DNA from: Mycobacterium rhizamassiliense
GTDB lineage: Bacteria; Actinomycetota; Actinomycetes; Mycobacteriales; Mycobacteriaceae
Reading direction: 5' to 3'
NCBI RefSeq assembly: GCF_900157375.1
Contig: NZ_LT721901.1
Span: forward strand, 5,650,970 to 5,714,969
Length of the DNA stretch: 64,000 nucleotides
Shown: positions 17,000 through 25,540 of the stretch, piece by piece
Position numbering within the stretch: position 1 is the stretch's first letter
Layout: each line of letters opens with the position of its first letter
Made by a program: the position numbers and the translations under genes
The notes under the pieces: generated by a model
Told to the model about the DNA's origin: nothing
The model's input: the letters and a program-made list of their open reading frames with translations, nothing else
Databases searched by the model: none

Positions 17000-18022
17000 G
17001 TGACTGGCTGGGTGCCCGACGTCCTGCCTGGCTACTGGCAGTGCACGATTCCGCTCGGCCTCGATCCCGCCGGCGAGGGCGACATCGTCGCAACGCTGAT
17101 ACGGCGCGGCAGCGAGGCCAGCGCCGGCCACGCCGTCCTGGCGGTGCACGGCTACACCGACTACTTCTTCAACACCGCGCTGGCCGACCACTTCGCCGAT
17201 CGCGGTTTCGACTTCTACGCGCTGGACTTGCAGAAGTGCGGCCGGTCGCGGCGCGACGGCCAGACCCCGCACTTCATCAGCGACCTGGCCCAGTACGACG
17301 CGGAGCTGGAACGCGCCCTGGCCATCATCGGCGAGCGGGCCCGCCCCGGCCACCCGGTCAACGTCTTGGTGTACGGCCATTCCGCCGGCGGGCTCATCGT
17401 GTCGCTGTGGCTGGACCGGCTGCGCAGGCAACGCCCGCGGGCCCACGCGGCGGTCGGCGGCCTGGTGCTCAACAGCCCCTTCCTGGATCTGCACGGCCCG
17501 GCGATCGTGCGCCTGCCGCTGACCACCGCGATGATCGGCGGGCTGTCGCGGGTGCGCTCCAGGGGCGTGCTGCGGCCGTCGAGCAAGGGCGGCTACGGCA
17601 ACACGCTGCACCGCGACTTCGACGGGGAGTTCGACTACAACCTGGCGTGGAAACCGTTGGGCGGCTTCCCCATCACGTTCGGCTGGCTGCACGCCGTGCG
17701 CCGGGGTCAGCGGCGGCTGCACCGCGGCCTCGACGTGGGCGTGCCCAACCTGCTGCTGCGCTCGGATCACAGCCTGCGCCGCCTCACCGATCCGTCGACC
17801 ATGCACAGCGGCGACGCGGTGCTCGACGTAACCCAGATCGCCCGGTGGTCCGGCTGCATCGGCAACCGCACCGCCGTCGTTCCGGTGGCCGACGCCAAAC
17901 ACGATGTGTTCCTGTCGCTGCAGGGACCGCGCGAGGCCGCCTACCGGGAATTGGATCGCTGGCTGGACGGCTACCTGCGCAGCAACAACAGCGACGCCTC
18001 GGCATCCTTCGGGCAGGGGTGA
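17000..18022 (+). CDS. Alpha/beta hydrolase, monoacylglycerol-lipase-like (Rv2854 counterpart)
   Basis: A 340-residue serine hydrolase of the Hydrolase_4 type. Motifs seen are the oxyanion strand AVLAVHGYTDY, the nucleophile elbow YGHSAGG (Ser near 128) and a late Asp/His pair (VADAKHDVF). No signal peptide is seen. The substrate is unknown; lipid ester hydrolysis is a reasonable guess. The GTG start has TATAAG a few bases upstream, a possible -10, which would make the transcript nearly leaderless. It ends just before mtr, so the two may be co-transcribed. Confidence 0.82.
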   Translation: MTGWVPDVLPGYWQCTIPLGLDPAGEGDIVATLIRRGSEASAGHAVLAVHGYTDYFFNTALADHFADRGFDFYALDLQKCGRSRRDGQTPHFISDLAQYDAELERALAIIGERARPGHPVNVLVYGHSAGGLIVSLWLDRLRRQRPRAHAAVGGLVLNSPFLDLHGPAIVRLPLTTAMIGGLSRVRSRGVLRPSSKGGYGNTLHRDFDGEFDYNLAWKPLGGFPITFGWLHAVRRGQRRLHRGLDVGVPNLLLRSDHSLRRLTDPSTMHSGDAVLDVTQIARWSGCIGNRTAVVPVADAKHDVFLSLQGPREAAYRELDRWLDGYLRSNNSDASASFGQG

Positions 18023-18027
18023 CGAGC

Positions 18028-19407
18028 GTGGAGACCTACGACGTCGCGATCATCGGAACCGGTTCGGGCAATAGCATTCTCGACGGCCGCTTCGCCGACA
18101 AGCGGGTGGCGATCTGTGAGCAGGGCACGTTCGGCGGCACCTGCCTCAACGTCGGCTGCATCCCGACGAAGATGTTCGTCTACGCCGCCGAGGTCGCCCA
18201 GACGGTCCGGGAGGCGGCGCGGTTCGGCGTCGACGCGCACATCGACCGCGTGCGCTGGGACGACATCGTCTCGCGCGTGTTCGGGCGCATCGATCCGATC
18301 GGTGTCAGCGGTGAGGACTACCGGAGCTCCGCGCCCAACATCGATGTGTACAAGCAGCACACCCGCTTCGGACCGGTCCAAGCCGATGGCCGCTACCTGC
18401 TGCGCACCGATGCCGGCGACGAATTCACCGCAGGCCAGGTGGTGATCGCGGCCGGCGCGCGGGCCGTGGTTCCCTCGGCGATCCTCGAGTGCGGCGCGCA
18501 GTACTACACCAGCGACACGGTCATGCGCATCCCGGAACTGCCGGAGCATCTGGTGATAGTCGGGGGCGGTTTCGTCGCGGCCGAATTCGCCCACATCTTC
18601 TCGTCGCTGGGCACGCGGGTGACCCTGGTGGTCCGCGGCTCGGCCATGCTGCGGCACTGCGATGACGTGCTGTGCAAACGCTTTACCCGCATCGCGTCGA
18701 GCAAATGGGAACTGCACACCCACTGCAATGTCGTGGGCGCGGAGAATCAGGACTCGGGTGTTTCGGTGCAGCTCGACAACGGCCACACCGTGCACGCCGA
18801 CGCGCTGCTGGTGGCCACCGGCCGGGTGTCCAACGCCGACCAGCTCGACCTCGAGCAGGCAGGCATTACCGTCGAGGACGGCCGGGCGGCGGTCGACGAA
18901 TACCAAAGAACCTCAGCGCGTGGGGTTTTCGCGCTCGGCGATGTCTCCTCGGCGTATCAGCTCAAGCACGTGGCCAACCACGAGGCGCGCGTGGTGCGCC
19001 ACAACCTGCTGTGCGACTGGGACGACACCGACGCGATGGTTGCCGCCGACCATCGCTACGTTCCGTCGGCGGTGTTCACCGATCCCCAGATCGCTTCCGT
19101 CGGATTGACCGAAAACGAGGCCATCGCAGCGGGTTTCAAGATCTCGGTGAAGATTCAGGACTACGGAGACGTCGCCTACGGCTGGGCGATGGAGGACACC
19201 ACCGGCATCGTGAAGCTCATCGCCGAGCGCGGCACCGGTCGCCTGCTCGGCGCGCACATCATGGGCCATCAGGCGTCGTCGATCATCCAGCCGCTGATCC
19301 AGGCGATGAGCTTCGGGCTGACCGTGCCGGAAATGGCCCGCGGCCAGTACTGGATCCACCCGGCCCTGCCCGAGGTGATCGAGAACGCGCTACTGGGTTT
19401 GTCGTGA
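18028..19407 (+). CDS. mtr: Mycothione reductase
   Basis: The 459-residue flavoprotein disulfide reductase reduces mycothiol disulfide with NADPH. It has the FAD motif IIGTGSGNSILD, the redox-active pair GGTCLNVGCIPTK (Cys near 39 and 44), the NAD(P) motif VIVGGGFVAAEFA and the C-terminal His-Glu catalytic stretch near HPALPEVIENALLG. I use the GTG at 18028, which gives the METYD-type N-terminus of the M. tuberculosis enzyme; an in-frame GTG lies at 18019. Mycothiol is limited to Actinobacteria, supporting the taxonomic call. Its 3' end overlaps the Fur-family gene by 18 bases, tail to tail. Confidence 0.96.
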   Translation: METYDVAIIGTGSGNSILDGRFADKRVAICEQGTFGGTCLNVGCIPTKMFVYAAEVAQTVREAARFGVDAHIDRVRWDDIVSRVFGRIDPIGVSGEDYRSSAPNIDVYKQHTRFGPVQADGRYLLRTDAGDEFTAGQVVIAAGARAVVPSAILECGAQYYTSDTVMRIPELPEHLVIVGGGFVAAEFAHIFSSLGTRVTLVVRGSAMLRHCDDVLCKRFTRIASSKWELHTHCNVVGAENQDSGVSVQLDNGHTVHADALLVATGRVSNADQLDLEQAGITVEDGRAAVDEYQRTSARGVFALGDVSSAYQLKHVANHEARVVRHNLLCDWDDTDAMVAADHRYVPSAVFTDPQIASVGLTENEAIAAGFKISVKIQDYGDVAYGWAMEDTTGIVKLIAERGTGRLLGAHIMGHQASSIIQPLIQAMSFGLTVPEMARGQYWIHPALPEVIENALLGLS

Positions 19408-19863
19408 CTGGCACTGCGGGCACAGGCCGCGCAGCGTCAGGCCGGCCCGGTCGGACAGCGAAAACGAACTGCCCGCCATCGCGTGCTCGAGCGCGGTGGA
19501 CAACCGTCGGGCGGGCACCTCGATGATCGAGGCGCACTGCGTGCACACCGCGTGGTGATGCGGGGCGGTGGCCAGCCCGTAGGTGGTGACGCCGTCGTCG
19601 AGGGTCAGCGCGTGCAGCACCCCCTGATCGACCAGGGTGGTCACCGTGCGGTAGATGGTCGCCACGTCGGGCGGCTGCGCGCCCTCGAGCAGGCACGCGC
19701 GCACCCGCCCGTGGATCTCCGCCACCGCCAGGTGCCCGTTGACCGGCTCCAACACCGCGAGCACCTGGATCCGTGACGCCGTCCGGCGCAGCCCACGGGC
19801 CCGCAGGAAGGCACCGATACGCTCGGTGACCGCGGGATCCAGGGCCGACGGGTTCGATGTCAC
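19390..19863 (-). CDS. Fur-family metalloregulator, probably nickel-responsive (Nur-like)
   Basis: The 157-residue Fur-superfamily repressor has an N-terminal winged helix (RRTASRIQVLAVLE, DVATIYRTVTTLVDQGVL) and a C-terminal metal/dimer domain with HHHAVCTQCASIIEVP and LCPQCQ. The two Cys-x2-Cys pairs are the structural zinc site. It stands divergently from the nickel transporter nicT, and the shared intergenic region holds a sequence matching the Streptomyces Nur box. Nickel sensing is therefore the best guess. Zinc or iron sensing cannot be excluded from the protein alone. Confidence 0.85.
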   Translation of the reverse strand: MTSNPSALDPAVTERIGAFLRARGLRRTASRIQVLAVLEPVNGHLAVAEIHGRVRACLLEGAQPPDVATIYRTVTTLVDQGVLHALTLDDGVTTYGLATAPHHHAVCTQCASIIEVPARRLSTALEHAMAGSSFSLSDRAGLTLRGLCPQCQSRQTQ

Positions 19864-19916
19864 GTGTTCAGTGTCGCGCCCGACACCCGGGATTGCCAGC
19901 GAGCGCGCGATCTTTC

Positions 19917-19933
19917 TTGCAATCGACTTGCAT
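19917..19933. promoter_or_regulatory. Nur-box-like operator between fur-like gene and nicT
   Basis: TTGCAA, five bases, TTGCAT: this fits the published Streptomyces Nur operator tTGCaa-N5-ttGCAA at 11 of 12 defined positions. It lies 53 bases from the Fur-family start and 57 bases from the nicT start, so one site could repress both genes when nickel is plentiful. Confidence 0.65.
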
Positions 19934-19957
19934 TCAGCGCGCGCGAAAACCTACAGT
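19928..19957 (+). promoter_or_regulatory. Putative nicT promoter overlapping the Nur box
   Basis: The second half-site TTGCAT (19928-19933) can also serve as a -35 element (4 of 6 to TTGACA). After an 18-base spacer comes TACAGT (19952-19957), a TAnnnT -10. The start of transcription would be near 19964, about 27 bases before the nicT ATG. A repressor bound at the box would cover the -35. Confidence 0.5.
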
Positions 19958-19990
19958 CGTCGCTGTCTGCCCATCCCCGGAAGGACCGTG

Positions 19991-21118
19991 ATGCTTCGCA
20001 GTGAGTCCGCCCGGCGGTCGTCGTGGTGGCCCACCTTGCGCGGCGCCCTGACGCCGCCGGAGTGGCGACGGCTGGGATTGATGACGGCAATCATCGTGGC
20101 CCTGCACGTGATCGGCTGGGGCACCCTGTTGTGCATCGTGGACCCCGCCCGGCTCAGCCTGGGCGGCAAGGCATTTGGGATCGGGATCGGGGTGACGGCC
20201 TACACGCTGGGCCTGCGGCACGCCTTCGACGCCGACCACATCGCCGCCATCGACAACACCACCCGCAAATTGATGACCGACGGCCAGCGCCCGCTGGCGG
20301 TCGGCTTCTTCTTCTCGCTGGGCCATTCGACGGTGGTGTTCGCACTGGCCCTGCTGCTGGCCACCGGGGTCAAGGCGATCATCGGTCCCGTCGAGGACGA
20401 CTCGTCGGCCCTGCATCACTACACGGGGCTGATCGGCACCAGCGTGTCGGGCGTATTCCTCTATGTGATCGCGATCCTCAACGTCGTTGTCCTAGTCGGG
20501 ATCCTGCGGATGTTCATGCGGTTGCGCCGCGGCGAGTACGACTCCGAAACCTGGGCCGCCGAGCTGGAAGGGCACCTGAACAATCGCGGGCTGCTCAACC
20601 GGGCGCTCGGCCGCTTCACCAAGTCGATCACCCGGTCCTGGCACATCTACCCGATCGGCCTGTTGTTCGGCCTGGGCTTCGACACTGCCACCGAGATCGC
20701 GCTGCTGGTCCTGGCCGGCACCAGCGCCGCGGCCGGGCTGCCGTGGTACGCCATCCTGTGCCTGCCCGTGCTGTTCACCGCCGGCATGTGCCTGCTGGAC
20801 ACCATCGACGGCTCCTTCATGAATTTCGCGTACGGCTGGGCGTTTTCCAGTCCAGTGCGCAAGATCTACTACAACATCACCATCACCGGGCTGTCGGTCG
20901 CGGTCGCGCTGCTGATCGGCAGCGTCGAGCTGCTCGACCTGTTCGCGGGCCAGCTCGGCTGGCAGGGGCCGTTCTGGAATTGGCTCGGCGGGCTGGACCT
21001 GAACACCCTCGGCTTCGCCGTCGTCGGCCTGTTCGTGGTCACCTGGGCGGTCGCGCTGCTGGTGTGGCGGTTTGGCCGCATCGAAGAGAAGTGGGCGCCG
21101 GCCGAGGGCGCCAGCTGA
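19991..21118 (+). CDS. nicT: Nickel (cobalt) permease NicT
   Basis: The 375-residue integral membrane transporter belongs to the NiCoT family, with about eight membrane helices. The signature HAFDADHI (about residues 77-84), plus LGHSTVV and LFGLGFDTATE, are the metal-selecting motifs. It imports Ni2+ and perhaps Co2+. The ATG at 19991, five bases after AAGGA, is preferred to the GTG just before it. It directly precedes the hydrogenase maturation and structural genes, which need nickel; cobalamin genes are also in the window. Confidence 0.94.
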   Translation: MLRSESARRSSWWPTLRGALTPPEWRRLGLMTAIIVALHVIGWGTLLCIVDPARLSLGGKAFGIGIGVTAYTLGLRHAFDADHIAAIDNTTRKLMTDGQRPLAVGFFFSLGHSTVVFALALLLATGVKAIIGPVEDDSSALHHYTGLIGTSVSGVFLYVIAILNVVVLVGILRMFMRLRRGEYDSETWAAELEGHLNNRGLLNRALGRFTKSITRSWHIYPIGLLFGLGFDTATEIALLVLAGTSAAAGLPWYAILCLPVLFTAGMCLLDTIDGSFMNFAYGWAFSSPVRKIYYNITITGLSVAVALLIGSVELLDLFAGQLGWQGPFWNWLGGLDLNTLGFAVVGLFVVTWAVALLVWRFGRIEEKWAPAEGAS

Positions 21119-21206
21119 CTGCCGGCGCAGTCATTGCGCTATTCGCTGCGGCCGCGCGGGTGTAGAAACGATTTCATGGGCTCCAGCCCGACGCCGGTGA
21201 CCGACG

Positions 21207-21542
21207 ATGCATGAGTTGTCGCTCTGCGAGGCGATCGCCGGGGTGGTCAAGACACATGCCGAGGGCCGGCACGTGGACGTGGTGCGCGTCCAGATCGGCG
21301 CGCTGCGCCAGGTGGTGCCGGATTCGCTGTCGTTCTGCTGGACACTCGTGCGGGATTCCGAGGACATGCCGGACGCCGAACTGGAGCTCGAATGCGTCAG
21401 CGCCGAGGTGCGTTGCCGCGCCTGCGGACGGAGTTCGGAGATCACCTCGGCGTGGTCGATCTGGTGCCCCCGGTGCGACAGCTCCGACGTCGAGGTGCTG
21501 CACGGCAACGAATTCTCGGTCACGTCACTGGATGTCTCGTGA
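21207..21542 (+). CDS. hypA: Hydrogenase nickel-insertion protein HypA
   Basis: This 111-residue HypA/HybF protein begins MHELSLC, where His2 is the nickel ligand in the family. The two zinc-binding Cys-x2-Cys pairs are RCRACG and WCPRCD. It passes nickel to the hydrogenase large subunit together with HypB. It lies 88 bases downstream of nicT and 48 bases upstream of hypB. Confidence 0.95.
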   Translation: MHELSLCEAIAGVVKTHAEGRHVDVVRVQIGALRQVVPDSLSFCWTLVRDSEDMPDAELELECVSAEVRCRACGRSSEITSAWSIWCPRCDSSDVEVLHGNEFSVTSLDVS

Positions 21543-21590
21543 GAAGGGGCCCGTGGCGCCGTCAGGCGCCGCGCCGAAAGGTGTTGAGCG

Positions 21591-22373
21591 ATGGGTAGAT
21601 TTCATCGGCACGACGACGGCACCGTGCACACACACGAGCACGATCACCTCCCACACGAGCATGAGCGCGAGCACGGCGATCACAGTCGCTACGAGACCGG
21701 CAAGCAGCGAATCGACGTGCTGGAGGCGATCTTCGCCGAGAACGACGTCCTGGCCGCCGCTAATCGCGCGGCATTCGAAAGCAACGGAATTCGCGCCGTC
21801 AACCTGATGAGCTCACCGGGCTCGGGCAAGACGACGGTGTTGGCTGCGACGCTGGACGAGCTGGCCGGCGAGCTCGCGATCGGGGTGATCGAGGGCGACA
21901 TCGCCACCGACCTCGATGCGGCCAAACTCAGCGGTCGCGGCGCCCAGGTGTCACTGCTGAACACCAGCAACGGGTTTGGCGGTGAATGCCACCTCGACGC
22001 GCCCATGGTCAGTCGCGCGCTGCCGGGCCTCGACCTGCCCGGCCTGGACCTGGTGGTCATCGAAAACGTCGGGAACCTGGTCTGTCCGGCGGAGTTCGAC
22101 GTCGGCGAGCACGCCAAGGCGATGGTCTACTCCGTCACCGAGGGCGAGGACAAGCCGCTGAAGTATCCGGTGATGTTTCGATCGGTGGACGTGGTCTTGC
22201 TCAACAAGATTGACCTGGTTCCCCATCTCGATGTCGACGTGGACAGCTACGTCGCGCATGTCCGGGAGGTCAACGCGACCGCGACGATCCTGCCGGTGAG
22301 CGCGCGCACGGGCGACGGGATGGGCGCATGGTTCGGCTGGCTACGACGATTCGTCGACGACCGGCCATCCTGA
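21591..22373 (+). CDS. hypB: Hydrogenase nickel-insertion GTPase HypB
   Basis: The 260-residue SIMIBI GTPase has a His-rich N-terminal tail (about residues 5-31, with HTHEHDHLPHEHEREHGDH) able to store nickel, a Walker A at SSPGSGKTT, and GEC and LLNKIDLV motifs further on. It drives nickel release into the HhyL active site with HypA. The extended His tail is typical of organisms that buffer nickel on HypB. Confidence 0.96.
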   Translation: MGRFHRHDDGTVHTHEHDHLPHEHEREHGDHSRYETGKQRIDVLEAIFAENDVLAAANRAAFESNGIRAVNLMSSPGSGKTTVLAATLDELAGELAIGVIEGDIATDLDAAKLSGRGAQVSLLNTSNGFGGECHLDAPMVSRALPGLDLPGLDLVVIENVGNLVCPAEFDVGEHAKAMVYSVTEGEDKPLKYPVMFRSVDVVLLNKIDLVPHLDVDVDSYVAHVREVNATATILPVSARTGDGMGAWFGWLRRFVDDRPS

Positions 22374-22605
22374 GGGCACGCTTCGCGGACTGCTTAGCCA
22401 GTCTCATTGGTTAGCCGAAACTTCTTGCCGTACAGCGAAAAAACGTCCGAAAATAGATGCGAAACATTTGTTTGGTTGCCCGAGCAGGGAGAACCGTTGA
22501 CAACGCTTGAGGGCCGGAGTAGGCCTGAAAACAGCGCTGTGCAAGTGGGCCGAGGGTCGACTCCGGCAGTGCAGGGGCCCCAGCCCGGCCCCGGGAAGCT
22601 GCGGC
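22374..22605 (+). promoter_or_regulatory. AT-richer intergenic region before the hydrogenase structural genes
   Basis: The 232-base gap between hypB and hhyS is the largest inside the hydrogenase cluster, and its 22395-22500 part is clearly less GC-rich than the rest. It probably holds the promoter and 5' leader of the structural operon. A TTGACA hexamer sits at 22497-22502, but I find no matching -10 at the right distance, so no specific promoter is called. Confidence 0.4.
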
Positions 22606-23661
22606 ATGCCGACAGAAGCAGCAGTCAAAGCAGAAGAAACCTTGATCCACGTTCTGTGGATCAATGCAGGTCTAAGTTGTGACGGTGATTCGGTGGCCTT
22701 GACTGCCGCCACCCAACCCACCGTCGAGGAAATCGCGCTGGGAGCTCTTCCCGGTCTCCCCAAGGTCGCGGTCCACTGGCCGCTGATCGACTTCGAGTGC
22801 GGCCCCACCGGTGGGGCCGACGATTTTCTGGAATGGTTCTTCAAAGCCGATCGCGGCGAGCTGGAACCATTCGTGCTGGTCGTCGAGGGGTCGATCCCCA
22901 ACGAAAAGATCAAGGACGAAGGCTACTGGTGCGGGTTCGGCAACGACCCGGCCACCGGGCAGCCGATGACCACCAGCGAGTGGCTCGACCGGCTCACGCC
23001 GAAGGCCACGGCGGTCGTCGCGGTCGGGACGTGCGCCACCTACGGCGGCATTCACGCGATGGCCGGCAACCCGACCGGGGCGATGGGGGTTCCCGACTAC
23101 CTGGGTTGGGACTGGAAGAGCAAGGCCGGCATCCCGATCGTCTGCGTCCCCGGCTGCCCGGCCCATCCCGACAACATGGCGGAGACGCTGACCTACCTGC
23201 TCTACATGGCCACCGGTCAGGCGCCGATGATCCCGCTCGACGAAGCGCTACGCCCGCAATGGTTGTTCGGCAAGACCGTGCACGAGGGGTGCGACCGGGC
23301 CGGCTACTACGAAGAGGGCGATTTCGCCACCGAGTACGGGTCGCCGAAATGCATTGTGAAACTTGGCTGTTGGGGCCCGGTCGTCAAATGCAACGTGCCC
23401 AAGCGTGGGTGGATCAACGGCATCGGTGGTTGCCCCAACGTCGGCGGCATCTGCATCGGATGCACCATGCCGGGCTTCCCGGACAAGTTCATGCCGTTCA
23501 TGGACGAGCCGCCGGGCGGCAAGCTCTCCAGCACCGCGTCGGGCCTGTACGGGTCGCTGATCCGCGGCCTGCGGCACATCACCGAGCACACCCTGGACAA
23601 GGAACCGCGCTGGCGCCACAACGGCGGCCAACTCACCACCGGAGCAAAACGCACCTGGTAG
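22606..23661 (+). CDS. hhyS: Group 1h [NiFe]-hydrogenase small (electron-transfer) subunit
   Basis: The 351-residue Fe-S subunit of an actinobacterial high-affinity hydrogenase starts at the ATG at 22606. The proximal-cluster motif is SCDGD (Cys25, Asp28), where most hydrogenases have two Cys. This is the 3Cys-1Asp arrangement known from the oxygen-tolerant Ralstonia enzyme of the same group. Further ligands are seen in GTCATYGG, VPGCPAHPDN and the Cys-rich C-terminal half (LGCWGPVVKCN, GGCPNVGGICIGCTMPGF). There is no Tat signal at the N-terminus, so the enzyme is not exported by that route. It partners HhyL, 73 bases downstream. Confidence 0.95.
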   Translation: MPTEAAVKAEETLIHVLWINAGLSCDGDSVALTAATQPTVEEIALGALPGLPKVAVHWPLIDFECGPTGGADDFLEWFFKADRGELEPFVLVVEGSIPNEKIKDEGYWCGFGNDPATGQPMTTSEWLDRLTPKATAVVAVGTCATYGGIHAMAGNPTGAMGVPDYLGWDWKSKAGIPIVCVPGCPAHPDNMAETLTYLLYMATGQAPMIPLDEALRPQWLFGKTVHEGCDRAGYYEEGDFATEYGSPKCIVKLGCWGPVVKCNVPKRGWINGIGGCPNVGGICIGCTMPGFPDKFMPFMDEPPGGKLSSTASGLYGSLIRGLRHITEHTLDKEPRWRHNGGQLTTGAKRTW

Positions 23662-23734
23662 GTGGCGGCGCGTTTCTTTCGTTTTCACGACCTTCACTAC
23701 AGCAGCCCCGGGGGGGCAGAGAGCAGTAATTGCG

Positions 23735-25537
23735 ATGACAACCATCATTCCCAAGCCGACACAGGAAAAGCGGGAGCCGGGCCAGCTCGTCGAAATGGCG
23801 TGGGACCCGATCACCCGGATCGTGGGTAGCCTCGGCATCTACACCAAGATCGATTTCGAGAACAAGGAAGTCGTCGAGTGCCATAGCACCTCGTCCATTT
23901 TCCGAGGCTATTCGATCTTCATGAAGGGCAAGGACCCTCGCGACGCCCACTTCATCACCAGCCGCATCTGCGGCATCTGCGGCGACAACCACGCCACCTG
24001 TTCCTGCTATGCGCAGAACATGGCCTACGGCGTCAAGCCGCCGCACATCGGCGAATGGATCGTCAATTTGGGCGAGGCCGCGGAATACATGTTCGACCAC
24101 AACATCTTTCAGGAGAACCTGGTCGGGGTGGACTTCTGCGAGAAGATGGTCGCCGAGACTAACCCGAGCGTGCTGTCCCAGGCCGAGAAGACCGCGGCAC
24201 CGCACGCCGACGCGCACGGGTATAAAACCATCGCCGACATCATGCGCTCGCTCAATCCATTCAGCGGTGAGTTCTACCGCGAGGCGCTCGCGGTCAGCCG
24301 CTGGACGCGAGAGATGTTCTGCCTCATGGAAGGTCGCCACGTACACCCGTCCACGCTGTACCCCGGCGGGGTCGGCACCGTCGCGACCATCCAGCTGATG
24401 ACCGACTACATGACACGCCTGATGCGCTACGTCGAGTTCATGAAGAAGGTCGTGCCCATGCACGACGACCTGTTCGACTTCTTCTACGACGCGCTGCCCG
24501 GCTACGACAAGGTCGGCCTGCGCCGGACGCTGCTGGGCTGCTGGGGTTCGTTCCAGGACCCCGAGGTGTGCAACTTCGAGTACAAGGACATGGAGCGCTG
24601 GGGCAACGCGATGTTCGTGACCCCGGGCGTCGTGGTCGACGGCAAGCTGGTCACCCACTCACTGGTCGACATCAACCTCGGCATCCGGATCCTTTTGGGC
24701 AGTTCGTATTACGACGACTGGACCGAGCAGGAGATGTTCGTCAAGACCGATCCGCTGGGCAACGCCGTGGACCGGCGCCATCCGTGGAACCAGCACACCA
24801 ATCCGCATCCGCAGAAACGCGACATGGAAGCGGGCGGCAAGTACAGCTGGGTGATGTCACCACGCTGGTTCGACGGCAAGGACCACTTGGCGCTCGACAC
24901 CGGCGGAGGCCCGCTGGCCCGGCTCTGGTCGACCGCGCTGGCCGGCCTCGTCGACATCGGCTACGTCAAGGCCACCGGCAGCAGCGTCAAGATCAACCTG
25001 CCCAAGACCGCGCTGAAGGGCCCGGTCGAATTCGAGTGGCAGATCCCGAAGTACGGCAGCAACACGATCGAACGCGATCGCGCACGCACCTACTTCCAGG
25101 CCTACGCGGCGGCGTGCGCGCTGCATTTCGCCGAGAAGGCGCTCGAGGAGATCCGGGCCGGGCGCACCAAGACGTGGGAGAAATTCGAGGTGCCCGACGA
25201 GGGCATCGGGTGTGGGTTCACCGAGGCGGTACGCGGCGTGCTCAGTCACCACATGGTGATTCGGGACGGCAAGATCGCCAACTACCACCCCTACCCGCCC
25301 ACACCGTGGAATGCCAACCCGCGGGACAGCTTTGGCACGCCGGGGCCCTACGAGGATGCGGTGCAGGGCCAACCGATCTTCGAGGAGAACAGCCGGGAGA
25401 ACTTCAAGGGCATCGACATCATGCGCACCGTCCGCAGCTTCGATCCATGCCTGCCCTGCGGCGTGCACATGTATCTGGGGAACGGCAAGACGCTACAGAG
25501 AGTGCACACTCCCACGCAGTCACCCGCCGGGGAGTGA
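23735..25537 (+). CDS. hhyL: Group 1h [NiFe]-hydrogenase large (catalytic) subunit
   Basis: The 600-residue subunit carries the NiFe(CN)2CO site. The N-terminal L1 motif is RICGIC (Cys79, Cys82), followed by GDNHATCSCYAQN as in group 1h. The C-terminal L2 motif is DPCLPCGVH (Cys572, Cys575). The last 22 residues after His578 form the peptide removed by the maturation endopeptidase once nickel is inserted. Enzymes of this group in M. smegmatis and Streptomyces oxidise H2 at atmospheric levels and support survival without growth substrates; that physiology is inferred here. The hhyE gene follows after three bases. Confidence 0.96.
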   Translation: MTTIIPKPTQEKREPGQLVEMAWDPITRIVGSLGIYTKIDFENKEVVECHSTSSIFRGYSIFMKGKDPRDAHFITSRICGICGDNHATCSCYAQNMAYGVKPPHIGEWIVNLGEAAEYMFDHNIFQENLVGVDFCEKMVAETNPSVLSQAEKTAAPHADAHGYKTIADIMRSLNPFSGEFYREALAVSRWTREMFCLMEGRHVHPSTLYPGGVGTVATIQLMTDYMTRLMRYVEFMKKVVPMHDDLFDFFYDALPGYDKVGLRRTLLGCWGSFQDPEVCNFEYKDMERWGNAMFVTPGVVVDGKLVTHSLVDINLGIRILLGSSYYDDWTEQEMFVKTDPLGNAVDRRHPWNQHTNPHPQKRDMEAGGKYSWVMSPRWFDGKDHLALDTGGGPLARLWSTALAGLVDIGYVKATGSSVKINLPKTALKGPVEFEWQIPKYGSNTIERDRARTYFQAYAAACALHFAEKALEEIRAGRTKTWEKFEVPDEGIGCGFTEAVRGVLSHHMVIRDGKIANYHPYPPTPWNANPRDSFGTPGPYEDAVQGQPIFEENSRENFKGIDIMRTVRSFDPCLPCGVHMYLGNGKTLQRVHTPTQSPAGE

Positions 25538-25540
25538 GCC

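Noticed and set aside
16720..19407. 895-codon version of mycothione reductase
   Set aside because: It crosses mqo and the lipase-like gene out of frame; only 18028-19407 codes for Mtr.
21591..21680. His-rich repeat near the hypB start as a simple repeat or CRISPR-like array
   Set aside because: It is the normal nickel-storing His tail of HypB; there is no spaced direct repeat.
22497..22530. TTGACA as a hydrogenase promoter
   Set aside because: No TAnnnT hexamer at 16-19 bases downstream.
22407..22682. Small ORF between hypB and hhyS as a possible HucM-like scaffold
   Set aside because: No membrane or stalk features; it overlaps the true hhyS start in another frame, and HucM belongs to a different hydrogenase group.
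22606..25537. Assignment to group 2a (Huc)
   Set aside because: Group 2a small subunits have a GACSGNTMS-type motif; here it is GLSCDGDS with the L1 sequence RICGICGDNHATCS of group 1h.
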